Shown here piece by piece: positions 20,851 to 32,970 of a DNA stretch of 64,000 nt (position 1 is the stretch's first letter; the number at the start of each line of letters is the position of its first letter). Both the position numbers and the translations under genes were made by a program. Below the pieces are notes generated by a model that saw only the letters and a program-made list of their open reading frames with translations, did no database searches and was not told where the DNA came from. Source of the stretch: Pomphorhynchus laevis (lineage: Eukaryota; Acanthocephala; Palaeacanthocephala; Echinorhynchida; Pomphorhynchidae); NCBI GenBank assembly GCA_012934845.2, contig WNNJ02003863.1:62001-126000 (forward strand), in the 5' to 3' direction.

Positions 20851-22575
20851 TACAAATGATAATTTTGTTAAATCCCAATATCTACATTATATTACAATGC
20901 TTTTATATTTATTTTTGATACCAAGGTTTAACGCAAGTTTATAACAAATTATCCAAGTGACCTTTAAGTAGAACTTCTACGCTATAATAAATTTGTTGTA
21001 AATATTTAAAAGAATTAAAAGATGTCATGGCGATTAGTAATTATATCTTCTATTTAAATAATTAGGCTCATATTATTGTTTACTTTAAGTTATTGATTTG
21101 GTTTTTATTTTCGCTTTATATTATCGGTTATTGTGGCTATAATTATATACTCGGTCGCAGAGATATATCTGAAAAATATATTTTTTTATGTGAAAAATCT
21201 ATATTTTGTAATAACATTAGTGTAATTAGATCGTTTAGCCAAAGCAATATATATTTTTTACTGTGAATGTTAAATACAGCCTTCGGAATATTTACAGTAT
21301 TTTTTATAACACTACATTTTATGAATATATTGATATTTAATACATTCTTTGTTATAATAAATATTACATGTCATCATAAGTCACTGCTATGTTATTAGGT
21401 CTAGGGCCCTGTTCAAATTAAATAATTAAGATTATAACTTTAACTTATGATATAGTAAAATTTTATTTCAGTGATTTTATTAAATTTTAGAATGAATTTG
21501 ATTTTACTTTATATATTTTCGATTAAATAATATAAATTGTGTGAATTAAACAAGTAAATATCTGTTAATACTAATAATCAAAATTTTGCTAATATAAAAT
21601 GGTTAATCGATATTTATCACAAGACAACATTTGCAAAATATTCGCTATTCATTTGTATAAATAGGAGCAATATACGTGCTTTTTTATTTATTTCATAGCC
21701 TCATTAAACACTACGATTTATTATTAGCAAATTGCAAAATTATTGAAGTTGCTGATTGTTTTATAAAGAATCTGTTTGACAAAAATTACTTATTTCTTGA
21801 GAATTAGTATTTTGAATTATAACTTATTTGATATTTAATACTGCTAAAATACTTTTTTATTTTGATAATTCTTGAATAAACAATTAATTTATATAATAGA
21901 TAAGAGTAGATTCCGACATTTGTATTTTATAAAATTGACAGTTTTATTTAAAAGGCAAATTTGATAATATTATAGCATGTTTAAGAGAATAATTTAATTC
22001 ATTTTTAAGCAAACAATTCTCTAAAGTTCAATGCATTTCATAGTAAAGATTTTACACTTAAAATATTTTAACTGTCAGTCAAATTGAAATTGCATTCGTA
22101 GCTTATAACAAATTTTACAGTGGGGGCGTAGCGTTCACTCAAAGTGAAAACATTCTAAATTCGGATGACATGCTACTTTTGATCACGTTAGAACACCATT
22201 ATCAGTGATTGATGATCATTCACTGTGTTTCAGTGTTTTGGTTCTCTTCCAGAGATAATCACGCCTATATTGAATGTTATAAATCGATTATCCACTCGTT
22301 TTAATTATTGATTGAATATAGAAGATAGTTCAATCTATTCTTTTCAACGTATATTGTATTTTAAAACTAATTTTATATAAACTTGAAATTCCCGCACAAT
22401 GTGTCAAGGTGATTTAACTTCGTACCATATTCGATTCGCGCACTTATATTGATAATCAACGCTTCTGTTCTTCTAAGTCACTCTACATCAAATTATACAT
22501 TGATAGATTCAAACTTAAGTCGAATGGATCGACTGCTATATGTACTCGTGTCGTTTTAGTGTTTGCCACGATGGC
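20850..22575. other. AT-rich DNA, no recognised feature
   Basis: No coding frame, tandem repeat or RNA fold was recognised. It lies downstream of the host gene. Confidence 0.5.
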
Positions 22576-22584
22576 CGCTAATTT

Positions 22585-22775
22585 GATCGCGAAATCACTC
22601 TATAACATATTTTCTTACTCAATTAGCTACAGTATGCTACCTTTAGAATAGAAAACATCTATTATTCGACCTATTCATAAATCTGGTGATAGTTCTGTGT
22701 TTGCCAATTACCGTCCTATTTCACTTACAACATCATGCTTACAATGACCGAAATACAGTTTGCACAAGTATAATT
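22585..22775 (+). pseudogene. Short LINE RT fragment
   Basis: The plus strand reads KTSIIRPIHKSGDSSVFANY then RPISLTTSC, the first conserved RT block of LINEs (V-x-P-I-x-K-x-G...N-Y-R-P-I-S-L). It continues for about 50 codons with stops. It is too short to classify. Confidence 0.6.
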
Positions 22776-22779
22776 GTTG

Positions 22780-23600
22780 AACCTGTATGAACAGTTATAT
22801 GAGGAGCAGTCTTATAATACAGTACCATCCGAGAAAAATAGTACTGAAATAATAAAGCATAGCATTGAATAATTTACTGACGATGATTCACCTCCTTAAG
22901 AGCCGATTGACATCCAACATTCGAGATTTTTCTTGTGTGGCTAAACGATAGGATTAAAATGTAGAACGGTGTTTGAAGTTTGGATCAATGCTTTGACAGG
23001 CATATCGATGAAATTATATCATAATTAAAGCATTATACCCGAAATCGATATAAAAGTATTTGCATTAAAAAAATATTTACATTATTAAAGTATTATTGGA
23101 ATATTTATATTTAAACACGCACACCATAAACTGCTATCCGATTCTAGTACAGATTGTACGCTTACTGTAAATTAAAATGTTATAGAGAATGTTAGTGTCG
23201 TGATATTTACAATTAAACAATGTTTGCAATCCTAATATGGATACACCCATTGGCTAGATCCAGTTTAAACTTATTTGATCGCAATATACGTTTGAAATTT
23301 TGATGACACTGAACATTGTTTTAATCTATCTATAAGCCAATAGCAGTACGTTATATTTCAGTATTAGTGGACTTCATCAGCTACTGCTTCAACATCTACG
23401 TTTCACCTTTATGTTTTTTTTATATTGGCGACTATTACTCGACTCGTCTGCTTTATTGAAATTATATTAAATGAAAGATTGATTTTCTTATTACATTTTG
23501 AAAATTTAAGTGTAATCATTTCTGATTTCAAATTAAATCAGTGTTGATAGGGAAGGTTTTATCTTTAGTATGAAAAATTCCCATATTTATAAGTGATTAC
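22780..23600. other. No recognised feature
   Basis: AT-rich sequence without support for a gene or repeat. Confidence 0.5.
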
Positions 23601-23606
23601 TATTAT

Positions 23607-23660
23607 CAAACTAGTTATCACTAGTTTGCTTTTTGATGACGCGTGTAGTGTCATCAAAAA
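23607..23660. repeat. Two adjacent fold-back palindromes
   Basis: CAAACTAGT (23607-23615) is inverted at 23620-23628 across TATC. TTTTTGATGAC (23630-23640) is inverted at 23650-23660 across a 9-nt loop. Confidence 0.9.
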
Positions 23661-23870
23661 TTTCAATTATAACAATGACTCACCAATTTACTTTATTCGT
23701 CAACTTGACGTGTTTCAGTTGTTACTTAAAAGGAGAGTATATGTTTAAACATATTTCAAGCTTAATAATTCAAATAACTTGAGATTAATATGACCATATT
23801 GTGGCTCTACAATCCACTATTATATTTTACAGTAGACCAATTAATAATCTAATAAGATTATTTATTAATC

Positions 23871-23876
23871 GATGTA
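23871..23876 (-). promoter_or_regulatory. Candidate poly(A) signal of the GON-1-like gene
   Basis: TTTATT on the plus strand reads AATAAA on the minus strand, about 107 nt downstream of the stop codon of the terminal exon. Position and sequence fit a cleavage and polyadenylation signal. In such AT-rich DNA the hexamer also occurs by chance. Confidence 0.4.
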
Positions 23877-23982
23877 AAGGCGTATTACATAGTGTAAGAA
23901 TAAACTAAGTATGGAATTCTACAAAAATTGTGTTATACTTACTCGACTCTTTCAAATCAAGCAGCTTTGTTTCTGCATTGAT

Positions 23983-24075
23983 TCAAACGATTTTCAAAAT
24001 GATACCAGTCGAAGAACTTGGTCCACATATTTGGCACTGGTCTTCCTGACAATATGCGAATAAAGTTTGCAAATT
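23983..24075 (-). CDS. ADAMTS9/GON-1-like gene, terminal exon 10 (GON domain end and stop)
   Basis: This 93-nt exon follows an ATTTAG acceptor and contains 30 codons and a TGA stop. It encodes FAYCQEDQCQICGPSSSTG and then GIILKIV. GON domains end with the pattern [AG]-x-C-x2-x-C-x2-C-x-P-S-S-x-T-G and a short beta strand, and this exon matches. The stop lies where the family ends, so this is the natural C-terminus and not a truncation. Confidence 0.88.
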   Translation of the reverse strand, partial: NLQTLFAYCQEDQCQICGPSSSTGIILKIV

Positions 24076-24642
24076 CTAAATACATAAAAAGAAGGAATAA
24101 ATGACATTGTAGAATTCGTCGTCTTTAATCATTGAAGACATGGTAAAGTAAAAAAATGCATTTTCCGTTTATAAAACATAATTTTCTATTTTAGTTCAAA
24201 TACTCAAAATTTCCGAAACATGATAGTATTATCAACGTTTCTAAAAATCTGCTACTGCAGAGATATGAAAAGAAAAAAAAACACAAAATAGACAAAATAT
24301 AAAAACAATAATCAAAAACACTTACAGTAAGAAAGATAAAAGGTATGTAAAAATATGAAAAAGCGTTAAAAGAAATTAAAACTGTATATTCTCAATATAT
24401 GCTCCTTAGTTCAACTTGTACAAAAGTTAATTGTGATTAAATATGATTGGAAAATTTCTCTCTGTTATTACTAGTTTAATATTTGCTAGTGCTTTCTAAA
24501 GATATTACTTTGGCAATAATAAGATAACATCAAGCATGTGCTAGATGAGTTGGTATATCTAATTGTTTAGTTAGTATTGGAAAGATTATATATGTGATAC
24601 AATTAAAAATAAAAATAACAAACAATTATAAAGAAAAGACAA

Positions 24643-26060
24643 AATGTTTATAAAGATATGTATACAGAACTTACTAAATTAAAGGATAACTATATAATAA
24701 CAACTATTGATAAAGCTAGTAATAACTTTGTCTTCATATGAAAAAAGCTTTAATATTACATACTGATGAAATAAGTTAATTATAATGATTTAAATGTAAA
24801 TCCAACATATGAACGTAGTGAGTTGAGTTTTGAAACAATTATTACATGTCACTGTTCTGTAATGGATAAAAAGGGTATAAAGGTTGAATTAGATAATAAA
24901 ACTATACCTATATTATATTGGAATCCAAAATTACATAAAAATCCAATAAAACCTAGGTTCATATGTAGTGCGTTTAAATGTACATTAAAACCACTTTCTG
25001 TCTATATGAATAAAATACTTAAAGTAATTAAAGCACATTTTAAAAAATATTGCAAGGTAATCGAAATTAATACTGGTATTAAACACTATTTCAGTATTAA
25101 TTCTACAAAAGAATTTTTAGAACAGACAAAAGGAATAAATTTTCAAAATATAAATACATACGATTTTAGTACGCTTTATACAAATCTAGATTTAGCAGAT
25201 ATTAAAGATGCATTAGAAAAATTAATTAATCTTATATTCGGAAAAAGATATACATATATATGTTATAATAACTATAACGCCTATCTAACAAAAATTAAAC
25301 CATCAAATAAATATAAATATATGGATAAAATTGAATTAATAGAATCCTTAAATATTTTGATAAATCAAAATTATTTAAAAGTAGGGACATCTATATTTAG
25401 ACAAGTAAAAGGTTTTCCAATAGGGGGTAATAGTAGCCCAATTATAGATTACTTATTTTTAAGCTTTATAGAATATGAATTTGTTCATGGCTGTGTAGAA
25501 AATAAGTCTAAATTATACAAAGAAATGAAATATCTATTTCGATATATGTGTATTTAACTCTAATCATTTTTATGCAATAAGTGAACAAATTTATCCAGGT
25601 AGCCTTATTCTTAAACTAATATTGATAATAAAAAATTTACATATCTAGATATGAACATTAAATTAACATCAATTTAAACTATTATTAACTTATATTATAA
25701 ATATGTCATATTTAAATTTACAAGAGACATTATAATTTACAAGAAACATATTTTTGCATGAGCATTCCATACATATCATATAATATTAAATATAGAACAT
25801 TAAATAATAAAATTTTATGGATTACCATAATATGTAATGATATTGGCTTTCCTCAAAATCATTTAAATAATCTAATAGATACATATTTTAAACTAGGTTA
25901 CTATAAAAATAAAATCAAACATAAAATAGTTAAATATACAAATCAACACAATATTATTAAAAATAAATTTAAACTCTAAAGCGGAAAATTTTTATGTATA
26001 ATAAATAAAATATTTTGTATTAGAATAAGTTACTTTATAATCAAAATTTATCAGAAGAAA
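24643..26060 (+). pseudogene. Penelope-like element (PLE), RT
   Basis: The plus strand starts with LKDNYIITTIDKASNNFVF near 24670 and, from about 24800, reads an RT of the Penelope type: ILYWNPKLHKNPIKPRFICS, then YDFSTLYTNLDLADIKDAL (motif A with Asp) near 25155-25215, and KGFPIGGNSSPI (motif B) near 25410-25445. The FRY-x-x-x-x motif at 25535-25557 lacks the catalytic YIDD residues present in the 62 kb copy because of a small deletion and frameshift. The tail of the RT resumes at 25758-25979 in another frame. PLEs are telomerase-related retroelements; this copy is dead. It lies antisense in the last intron of the host gene. Confidence 0.85.
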
Positions 26061-26345
26061 TACGTCATTAGCATGTATTTAGCCCCGCTGCTATATTAGG
26101 TTAATGAATTGAGCCCAAAACCTGATAACATAAGAAGCACTTCCTTCTGTTGACCTCTGTTCCTTACTCAAATACATATATTATTTAAAAGTCAATTCAA
26201 AAAATTATTTTTTTTTAATTTTAAATTTATATAAATATTTATTGTATAAAATCTTATAATTATTTATTACTTATCTTTATTTTTAATTTATATAATAGTA
26301 TAAAATGCGTAAACTTAGTTAGCTGATCTGATTTCTTCATAATGT
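26040..26345 (+). repeat. PLE 3' tail module (attached to the 24.6 kb PLE)
   Basis: It carries the shared order AAATACGTCATTAGCATG, GCCCCGCTGCTAT, AAAACCTGATAACATA, GACCTCTG and, at its end, CTTAGTTAGCTGATCTGATT. The same module follows the RT in the 51 kb and 61 kb copies and occurs alone elsewhere. Confidence 0.8.
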
Positions 26346-27370
26346 ACTTATGTTGATATTTTTCCTAATGATTATTGTCCTGTATTCTGTGCGCTACTTT
26401 GTTATGCTGATAATTAGGTTTTCTAAATTATATAATGTATAATCTAAATTAAATAAAATATTAGAATTAAAATATTTATTATTTGCGAATTATTTATATA
26501 TAGTATAATATACGTAGACTCAGTTAACTGATTTGAATTATTTTAGATACGACGGAAAGTCGGTTAAATTCCTTATTGTGTGACAACATTTCGTAACACT
26601 ATTCAATCTGCTTATCATGCCTTTATACTTTTAAATTAATTTATTATTTACGAATGGTAAACCTACATAAATTAGTCAGGAGCTTTTAAATGAGTTACCT
26701 TACCCATCTTGTATACATAGTTTCGTATATTATAACTTACAAAATCATCTTTGTTTTTAACAATGCACTGTTGACTCGTGCATGCACTTTTCGTTATATG
26801 TGATAATGTAATTCTTCGTTTTGTATTAACGAACCAGAGCATGGTCGCATATAGACTTTTTCGTGATTACATGCAAAGTTTTGAAACATATAGAACTGTA
26901 TCGAAATTTTTGAGTTTAGAAACATAAATGTCAGTTTATTTTGTGATGTGAATTCACAAGTGCAGAAAACTCTATGCATAAAAGTAATAAAATTTATAAT
27001 CAAAAATAATTGTTGAACGAAACATTTTGTATTTACGTAATTATCAAGTTTATGTCTACATTATAACAAAATGGAATATTTAATTCAAATACCAAAAATA
27101 TGTAGCAAACTCTCCGAGAACATAATGTTCATCGCGCCTACAGATTTATGCAATTTCTAATTGCATAGTAATAACCTTACATTTTAACAATATACATCAT
27201 ATACAACTTGTATATATGCAAGGGCTAAGGCTTAGCTGATAAATTTTATTCGATATTTTTAAGGGACGGTTAATTTCTATAACTAGCAGTTGCTAAAATA
27301 TTATAACTATCTTTTCGTATATTTCCCTATCGCAATCATTGGAGTGTGAATGAAATAGCATAGATTGACT

Positions 27371-27429
27371 ATGATGGACATGCCATTTAGACACTACATA
27401 CAGTAGTGTCTAAATGGCATGTCCATCAT
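27371..27429. repeat. 27-bp perfect fold-back palindrome at a transposon end
   Basis: 27371-27397 is exactly inverted at 27403-27429 across ATACA. The right arm is the terminal sequence of the element starting near 27400, so the left arm is an inverted copy of that terminus. Confidence 0.95.
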
Positions 27430-27569
27430 TTTCTATTTAGCATTTTTGGTGAATTATCTAACTTTCCAATATACCTGCATTAAATGATACTAATATGTTA
27501 TTATGCTAGCAAAATCCATTTCAGTCATTCAGAAATATGTTATATAATACTTAACACTTGTTTTGTTTA

Positions 27570-28858
27570 CAGCAAAATAGGATTTCAAACCGCGGGCACA
27601 ACTTTTGGCCCAATTTGTACGAATATTCTTGCTAATCCTTTATACTTTAAATACAATAAAACAGTATAAGTAAACATTATAAGTAAACATTATTATTGCC
27701 CAAACTAATATTTAGTTAGCTTTGATTTTTTAACTGCAGAAAGTCTCCATGGCACGGATCTTCTTAGATTGTGGCACATAGCATTATCAACTAGACCAAT
27801 TCACTTTTTAAAAAATCATAAAGTGCATGACGAATTTTGAGGCATGTAGTCATTTTTCTACTTTTCAATATCTGCCAGACATGCTCAATCGAATTGAAGT
27901 CTGAATATTGTGCTGGTCAATCTAGAATTTAAATATTTGCTGACTGATAAAGTCCCGAGTGAGTTTTGCTGCGTTGAAATCGTTATCATGCATTGACCAT
28001 GACAAATTGTTGCTGGACAAGACACTTAACATTGTATATCGCATGATCTTAATATATTGGTAGTTTTTATTATATACCTTGAGTGAAACAAGAACTTCCT
28101 ACTCCCATTGTACTGATAAAAGCCATACTATTATACAAACTCCACAACATGTCTTTAATGTTTGGCAGATTGTTGGTCTAAACGCTCGTCTGAATGTCAT
28201 CGAACCTACTGAAGACCGTCTGGTAAATGTAAATTAAATATGCATTTATCTAATTATAGCGCTCGGTTCCAGTGATCTCCTTAGTTTAACCAATATGATC
28301 TTTGGCGAAATTTAACCGCTTTCTGTGATTAGCTGAACTACTGTACGATATTTTTTGTATCCCTATGTTTATGCAATTTTTACTCACAAAGTCTTTGTCT
28401 AACTGTCCTTGTCTAAATTGATGGTGTCATATCATTTCTACATTGTTGTAGAACTTTTTGTCGATAAGAATGAACTTTTGCAAGAATATTTTTTCGAATG
28501 ACTGTCGAATATCGTATTTGCTTGCGTGAATGCCCATTTTGTTACAAATTTATGATTCGATTATGTATCTGAAAATTAATTAATGCCCTTATAACTGTAC
28601 GATTATTCATATTTATACGATCTGCGATATATTTTGCACTAATTCCACTTTCTTTTAGAGTAATATAACATATCTATGTTTAATCGTAGTTTGTTTGCAA
28701 CGTACCGTTAATTATTGTATCTGGAAGATAGCTTGCATATTAAATAGAGAACTAAAAGGAATGCTTTAATCTCATCGAATAAGGGAATTACTACATACAA
28801 AAATATTTGTACAAAGTTGCTAAAAGCCATGCCAGCGGTTTAAAATCCTATTTTGTTG
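27570..28858 (-). pseudogene. Tc1/mariner transposon with decayed transposase
   Basis: The ends are ~60-bp inverted repeats starting CAGCAAAATAGGATTT (27570) and its counterpart ending at 28858. The left flank has TA; the right flank reads TC. The minus strand reads, with many breaks, ESGISAKYIADRINMNNRTV near 28590-28650 (helix-turn-helix), HDNDFNAAKLTRDFISQQI near 27930-27990 (the D-N-D/A-x-x-H region) and PAQYSDFNSIEHVWQILK near 27860-27915 (the P-D-L-N-P-I-E-x-x-W box with the third catalytic acidic residue). A length of about 1.29 kb is normal for Tc1 elements. The transposase is non-functional. Confidence 0.82.
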
Positions 28859-28944
28859 TCAAAATAGGATTTTTACATGATATTTTGCTACAAGATTTTT
28901 ACAACGAGATTGATGTAAAAATAGAATTTTTGCTGTGAAAATAG

Positions 28945-29205
28945 GATATGATGACCTCTAATCCTTATTTCGATACATCGTCTATTATTTATTAGTCAAT
29001 TGATAAAAATTGACTTTTATTTTAAATTTCAATTTTAAATTTTAACTTGATATACGTTATATGAAATCTTATATAAAATTATTAAATTTTGTATAATTAT
29101 TTATTATTATTTTATAATTTATTATTTAATTATTCTATTTTTGTTTATCATTATCTTTAATTTATAAATAATTTAGTATATATAGACTCAGTTCCTGATC
29201 TGATT
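28945..29205 (+). repeat. Solo PLE 3' tail module (partial)
   Basis: GATGACCTCTAATCCTTATT, GATACATCGTCTATTATTTA and, at the end, ATAGACTCAGTTCCTGATCTG match the end of the PLE tails. No RT precedes it. Confidence 0.75.
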
Positions 29206-29597
29206 TGTTGTAAACAAGACGAGTGTAAAGTATTTTTTGACATATTTATTAATGTATGAAATTAATTTTGCTAGCATGACAACATGTTAGTATTATTTAA
29301 TATCCAAAATGCAGTATTGTGTAATCCAATATCTGAAATGCAATTGTGTAAAATATCTAAAATGCAAAATTTTATATATTGCATTTTATGGAAAGTAAGG
29401 AAAATCAGCAAAAATGCTAAATAGAAAAGGACGGATATAACATTTGACTACTACTACTGTATATACTTTGTTTTTTTTGTTAAATTTTGGTTACCTTTCA
29501 AAGTAAAACACAAACTAATTTAAAAATTATAATAATCAAAACTCCCACTAAGAATATAAGAAGGAATTGTTTTTAAAATACAAAATCAGAAGATTAC

Positions 29598-29708
29598 CTT
29601 CAAGCTACGAAACGTTGCAATTTGTTTAGTGGATCCTTTGTAAGCCTTCCATATTGTTTCTGTATCGAGTGTAAATGATGTTCCAGTTAAATTAACTGAA
29701 AAACGACC
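29598..29708 (-). CDS. ADAMTS9/GON-1-like gene, exon 9 (GON domain)
   Basis: This 111-nt exon (37 codons, phase 0/0) follows an ATATAG acceptor and ends TTGAAG|GTAATC. It encodes GRFSVNLTGTSFTLDTETIW. The G-[RD]-F-S-[IV]-[ND]-L-x-G-T signature is the most recognisable part of the GON domain. A possible N-glycosylation site (NLT) overlaps it. Confidence 0.93.
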
Positions 29709-29773
29709 CTATAATAGGAACAGGTTTAAAGATTTATCGTTGAAATTATATTAGAATGCGAATTGTATTGTAC

Positions 29774-29865
29774 CTTACGACATGATGATTTTGAAGAGCA
29801 AGCGCCCGCCTGTCCAAATGGAATTTGAACACCGTATCTTGTTTCAGCGTATCGATAATCATCAG
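29774..29865 (-). CDS. ADAMTS9/GON-1-like gene, exon 8 (GON domain)
   Basis: This 92-nt exon follows a GTTTAG acceptor and ends CGTAAG|GTACAA. It encodes DDYRYAETRYGVQIPFGQAG followed by ACSS and SSCRK. The motif V-P/I-P-[FY]-x-x-A-G-x-C is diagnostic for the GON domain. The intron to the next exon is only 65 bp, the shortest in the gene. Confidence 0.92.
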
Positions 29866-30350
29866 CTAAACATCACATATAATTATTTTACATTTAAATA
29901 ATTATAGTAATATTATACATTACATTATATTAAATTAAATTTTACGTTTAAATAAGTGTAGACATTTCTGTGATAACAACACACACGTTATATATAATTT
30001 TATAAGCAAGAATGTGCGACAAGTTTATTGACGTTTCGCCTTAAATAGCTTTATCAATTTTATAATTTTATCACTTACTTTTTTCAACAATCATTTAGTT
30101 TTTTTTTCAGAATCGCCAAGCAATATGGGACGCGGTATGATTCAGGAAACGTATATGTATATTAATGATCTATTTTAATTAATATATATATTATTGCATG
30201 GATGTATATGATACAATAATTGCACTTAGATATTTAAAAAATGGTCTATTGAATAGAGGATACACATATAAACAAACATATCAACACATACTTAAAGTAC
30301 GGACACAATATCATGCAATATTTCTACAAATTAGATAAAATTTGATAAAA

Positions 30351-30414
30351 TTGGATTCTTTCAATACCCGAATCAGTTCCTATCGGAACTGATTCGGGTA
30401 TTGAAATAATCCAA
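30351..30414. repeat. 22-bp perfect fold-back palindrome (30 bp with two mismatches)
   Basis: 30359-30380 is exactly inverted at 30385-30406 across TATC. Pairing continues through TTGGAT/ATCCAA at 30351-30356 and 30409-30414. Confidence 0.95.
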
Positions 30415-31479
30415 TTCTAATGTAGATAACTTGAATATCGTTTATAAAGTTAGCTTTGAATTGTCAAATTACCTGACATAGTAAATTGAATTGTTCCATA
30501 GACGTAAGAAAAAATGGTTGCAAGCTTGTAAGAGACCAATATACAAAACATTTGAAAGAATTTGCACAAGTAAAAATTGTATTAGTACCCTTACGAATAG
30601 AAAGTCCATTTAATTTGCCACGCAGGATCCAGGCGATATAAAAAAATATTGTGCCTTATATATTATTTTAATATGTACTAGATGCATGCCAAGTAGATGT
30701 GGAAGGATCAGTATAGTAATACACGTAAAACGTGTTTCACAAGTATAATTTGAGATTCAATATTATAAATAATTATGTAAAATTTTATAATATTAATTAT
30801 GCGTATTCATGTTGAAGATTTAAATATACATAATAATATAGCGTTCATAAATGCATAAAATATGAATATAAATGCAAATTATTTATTCAGTCCGATTTTA
30901 TACGAGTATCTTTAAGCAGCGAATACTGATGAAATGGGATGAGAACGCTAGTCTGCAATAGTTTCGTCACATATTTAGTAGTATATTTATGATATTAATA
31001 GAACAAATATCAAATTCTCGTAAAAATCTGCTTTTCACGTAAACCTGATCTTCATTGCTCTATTCAATTTAAATTAAAAAAGACAAAATATAAAAGTGAA
31101 AATATAAAACTGTTACTAAAAATAAATAATATATCAATTTGCAATGAAAAATGCCTTTTATATAAATAAAAATATTAACTGTAAAATACAATTGGGGTGA
31201 AATATGAATTATTTATATAAATAAAGCATAACATATTAATTGTAATAACTAAAACTTTGAATGATTCATTCCTTTCTTGGTTGTCATTATGATAAATTAA
31301 GCTACTTTAGATTAGGTTTTACAAATTTAATTATCAATTTGGTATAACCATTTAATTGCAATTTCGAAAATATTTTTGCAAATTTCAACGCACGGTTTGA
31401 TATACTTTACTGTTTAATTGTAACAATCTTACAGAACATTCTATAAATTATTTAGATAATAGTTTAAAATCTTTTACCG

Positions 31480-31532
31480 TCTTCAGAAAATTCCAATTTT
31501 CTGAAGATGCTAGTAGTTACTAGCGAAATATC
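31480..31532 (+). ncRNA. PLE-type minimal hammerhead core fused to a fold-back
   Basis: CTGAAGA (31501-31507), a perfect 7-bp stem II GCTAGTA/TACTAGC with a 2-nt loop, GAAA (31525-31528) and TATC follow hammerhead order with an intact CTGANGA box. Stem III is the palindromic AT-AT pair, so only a dimer could be stable. Just upstream 31480-31492 inverts 31495-31507 across CC, so stem I and half the box are mirrored. Confidence 0.6.
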
Positions 31533-32641
31533 AAAGTGAGTTTTGCCGTTCAACTATACCTGATTGTTTTCCTGGATATTTAAAAATTTAAATACAGATC
31601 AGGATGAATATATTTCTAATCAAAAATAATAACTTAACTAATGGAACTTATGCTGTTCCTTTAATCGAGTTATTAATAAAGACAATAATATCGATATATA
31701 GTATAATATTGGTAATGTTAAAAATAAAATTTGCATATCTTAATTAGATCATTTATTATTTGCCCTTTTATAAATTCACAAACTATTTCTAAATTTATTA
31801 TTCCGTATTGAACATTTTAGCGATAATTGTATTTTTTAAATGTCCTTGAATCGAGAATGACTCAAATGCATTTTAGACCTTCAACATTGCTCTTTACTAT
31901 TTGAATTAGCAAATCAAATTCTTATAAATATTCAATCAAGATGATTTCAAGAATATAAATATTTTATCATCCCTACACATAGAGATATTAAATGCCAACT
32001 CAACTTTCGTTGACTATTTTATGATCAATGCAAGTTGAATACAAATTTATTATTTCGTATTAAACATGTTACGATGATTTTTAAAAATGTTTGAAATTTC
32101 CTTAAACCGACAATGATTAAAATTCATTTTAGACCTTCAACATTTCTCTTACCTTATAAATAAATAGCAAATCAAGCTCTTATAAACATTCGTTTAAAAT
32201 GATTTCGAGAATATAACTATTTTATCATCCTTACTCATAGAGATATTAAATGTTCACTCAAGTTTAATGAAATATTTTTTGGAGCAATGAAAGTTTTATG
32301 TTGTCCAGGGTAAAACGAATAAAGCCTATTTTGTTTGGGGGAAATTATAGCATTTTTATATTCATTTGTATAGCATTTTTATTAATTTAAACTAGTAATT
32401 ATACAACTGTTGAAATAAACGATTCTTTTTCTTAATTTATAATGAACCTTGTATAAAATTCTATTTCGTTAGAAAGCATTAAACATAATATATGTCAATC
32501 AAAGAGTATTTTAATTAAAATTACAAAGTGTGCACAACTTTATAGCTGCAAACGCTGGTACTGATATCAAAGCCAAAGAACTGAATCAGAGAATATAATG
32601 GTATATAGCAGAAAATACATTGTCAAGCATTTCTTACTTAC

Positions 32642-32763
32642 TGATGACAGTTAAGTTTTCCAGATTTAAAGCTACTTTGTTAAATCCGGTGAATCCACTA
32701 TGATTCAAGTCACATTCACGCAGAATAGATGTTCTTATGATGTTTGGATGGTTGATATAGTAT
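32642..32763 (-). CDS. ADAMTS9/GON-1-like gene, exon 7 (GON domain)
   Basis: This 122-nt exon follows a TTATAG acceptor and ends ATCA|GTAAGTAAG. The first base completes the Arg codon split from exon 6, and the last base opens a Thr codon. It encodes RECDLNHSGFTGFNKVALNL, corresponding to the C-x-C/C-x6-[AG]-[FY]-x2-F-x-K-x-x-[LI]-[DN]-L segment of GON domains. Confidence 0.9.
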
Positions 32764-32970
32764 CTATAAGTATAACAATGTCTAACAGAAAGTACAATAA
32801 CTTATCTTTTTATCAGTGATATATATCACTATATATAATTATATATAATTTAATTCAATTAGATAAAAAAATATTAAAGCGTCTTAAAATGACCCCGGAT
32901 TGCAGTTCGTGTTATACAGACCCTGTATATAGTAGTGCACATGTGTGCTGAGTATATATATACATATATA

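Larger units (their letters stand above)
27400..29452. mobile_element. Terminal-inverted-repeat element with nested insertions
   Basis: The left end CAGTAGTGTCTAAATG...TTTTCTATTTAGCATTTTTG (27401-27450) is inverted, with some differences, at 29408-29452. TA dinucleotides flank both ends (ATA before, TATA after), as in Tc1/mariner-type insertions. The interior is occupied by a Tc1-like pseudogene and a PLE tail, so little of the outer element's own coding sequence is visible. Confidence 0.6.
29890..32640. other. Intron DNA, mostly unrecognised
   Basis: Between exons 7 and 8 of the host gene lies AT-rich sequence. Apart from the palindrome at 30351-30414 and the hammerhead-like motif at 31480-31532, a loosely repeated pair of segments is visible around 31780-32000 and 32040-32260 (AGACCTTCAACATTGCTCTT and AGACCTTCAACATTTCTCTT, then TATTTTATCATCC and AGAGATATTAAATG), a diverged ~240-bp direct duplication. 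Confidence 0.6.
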
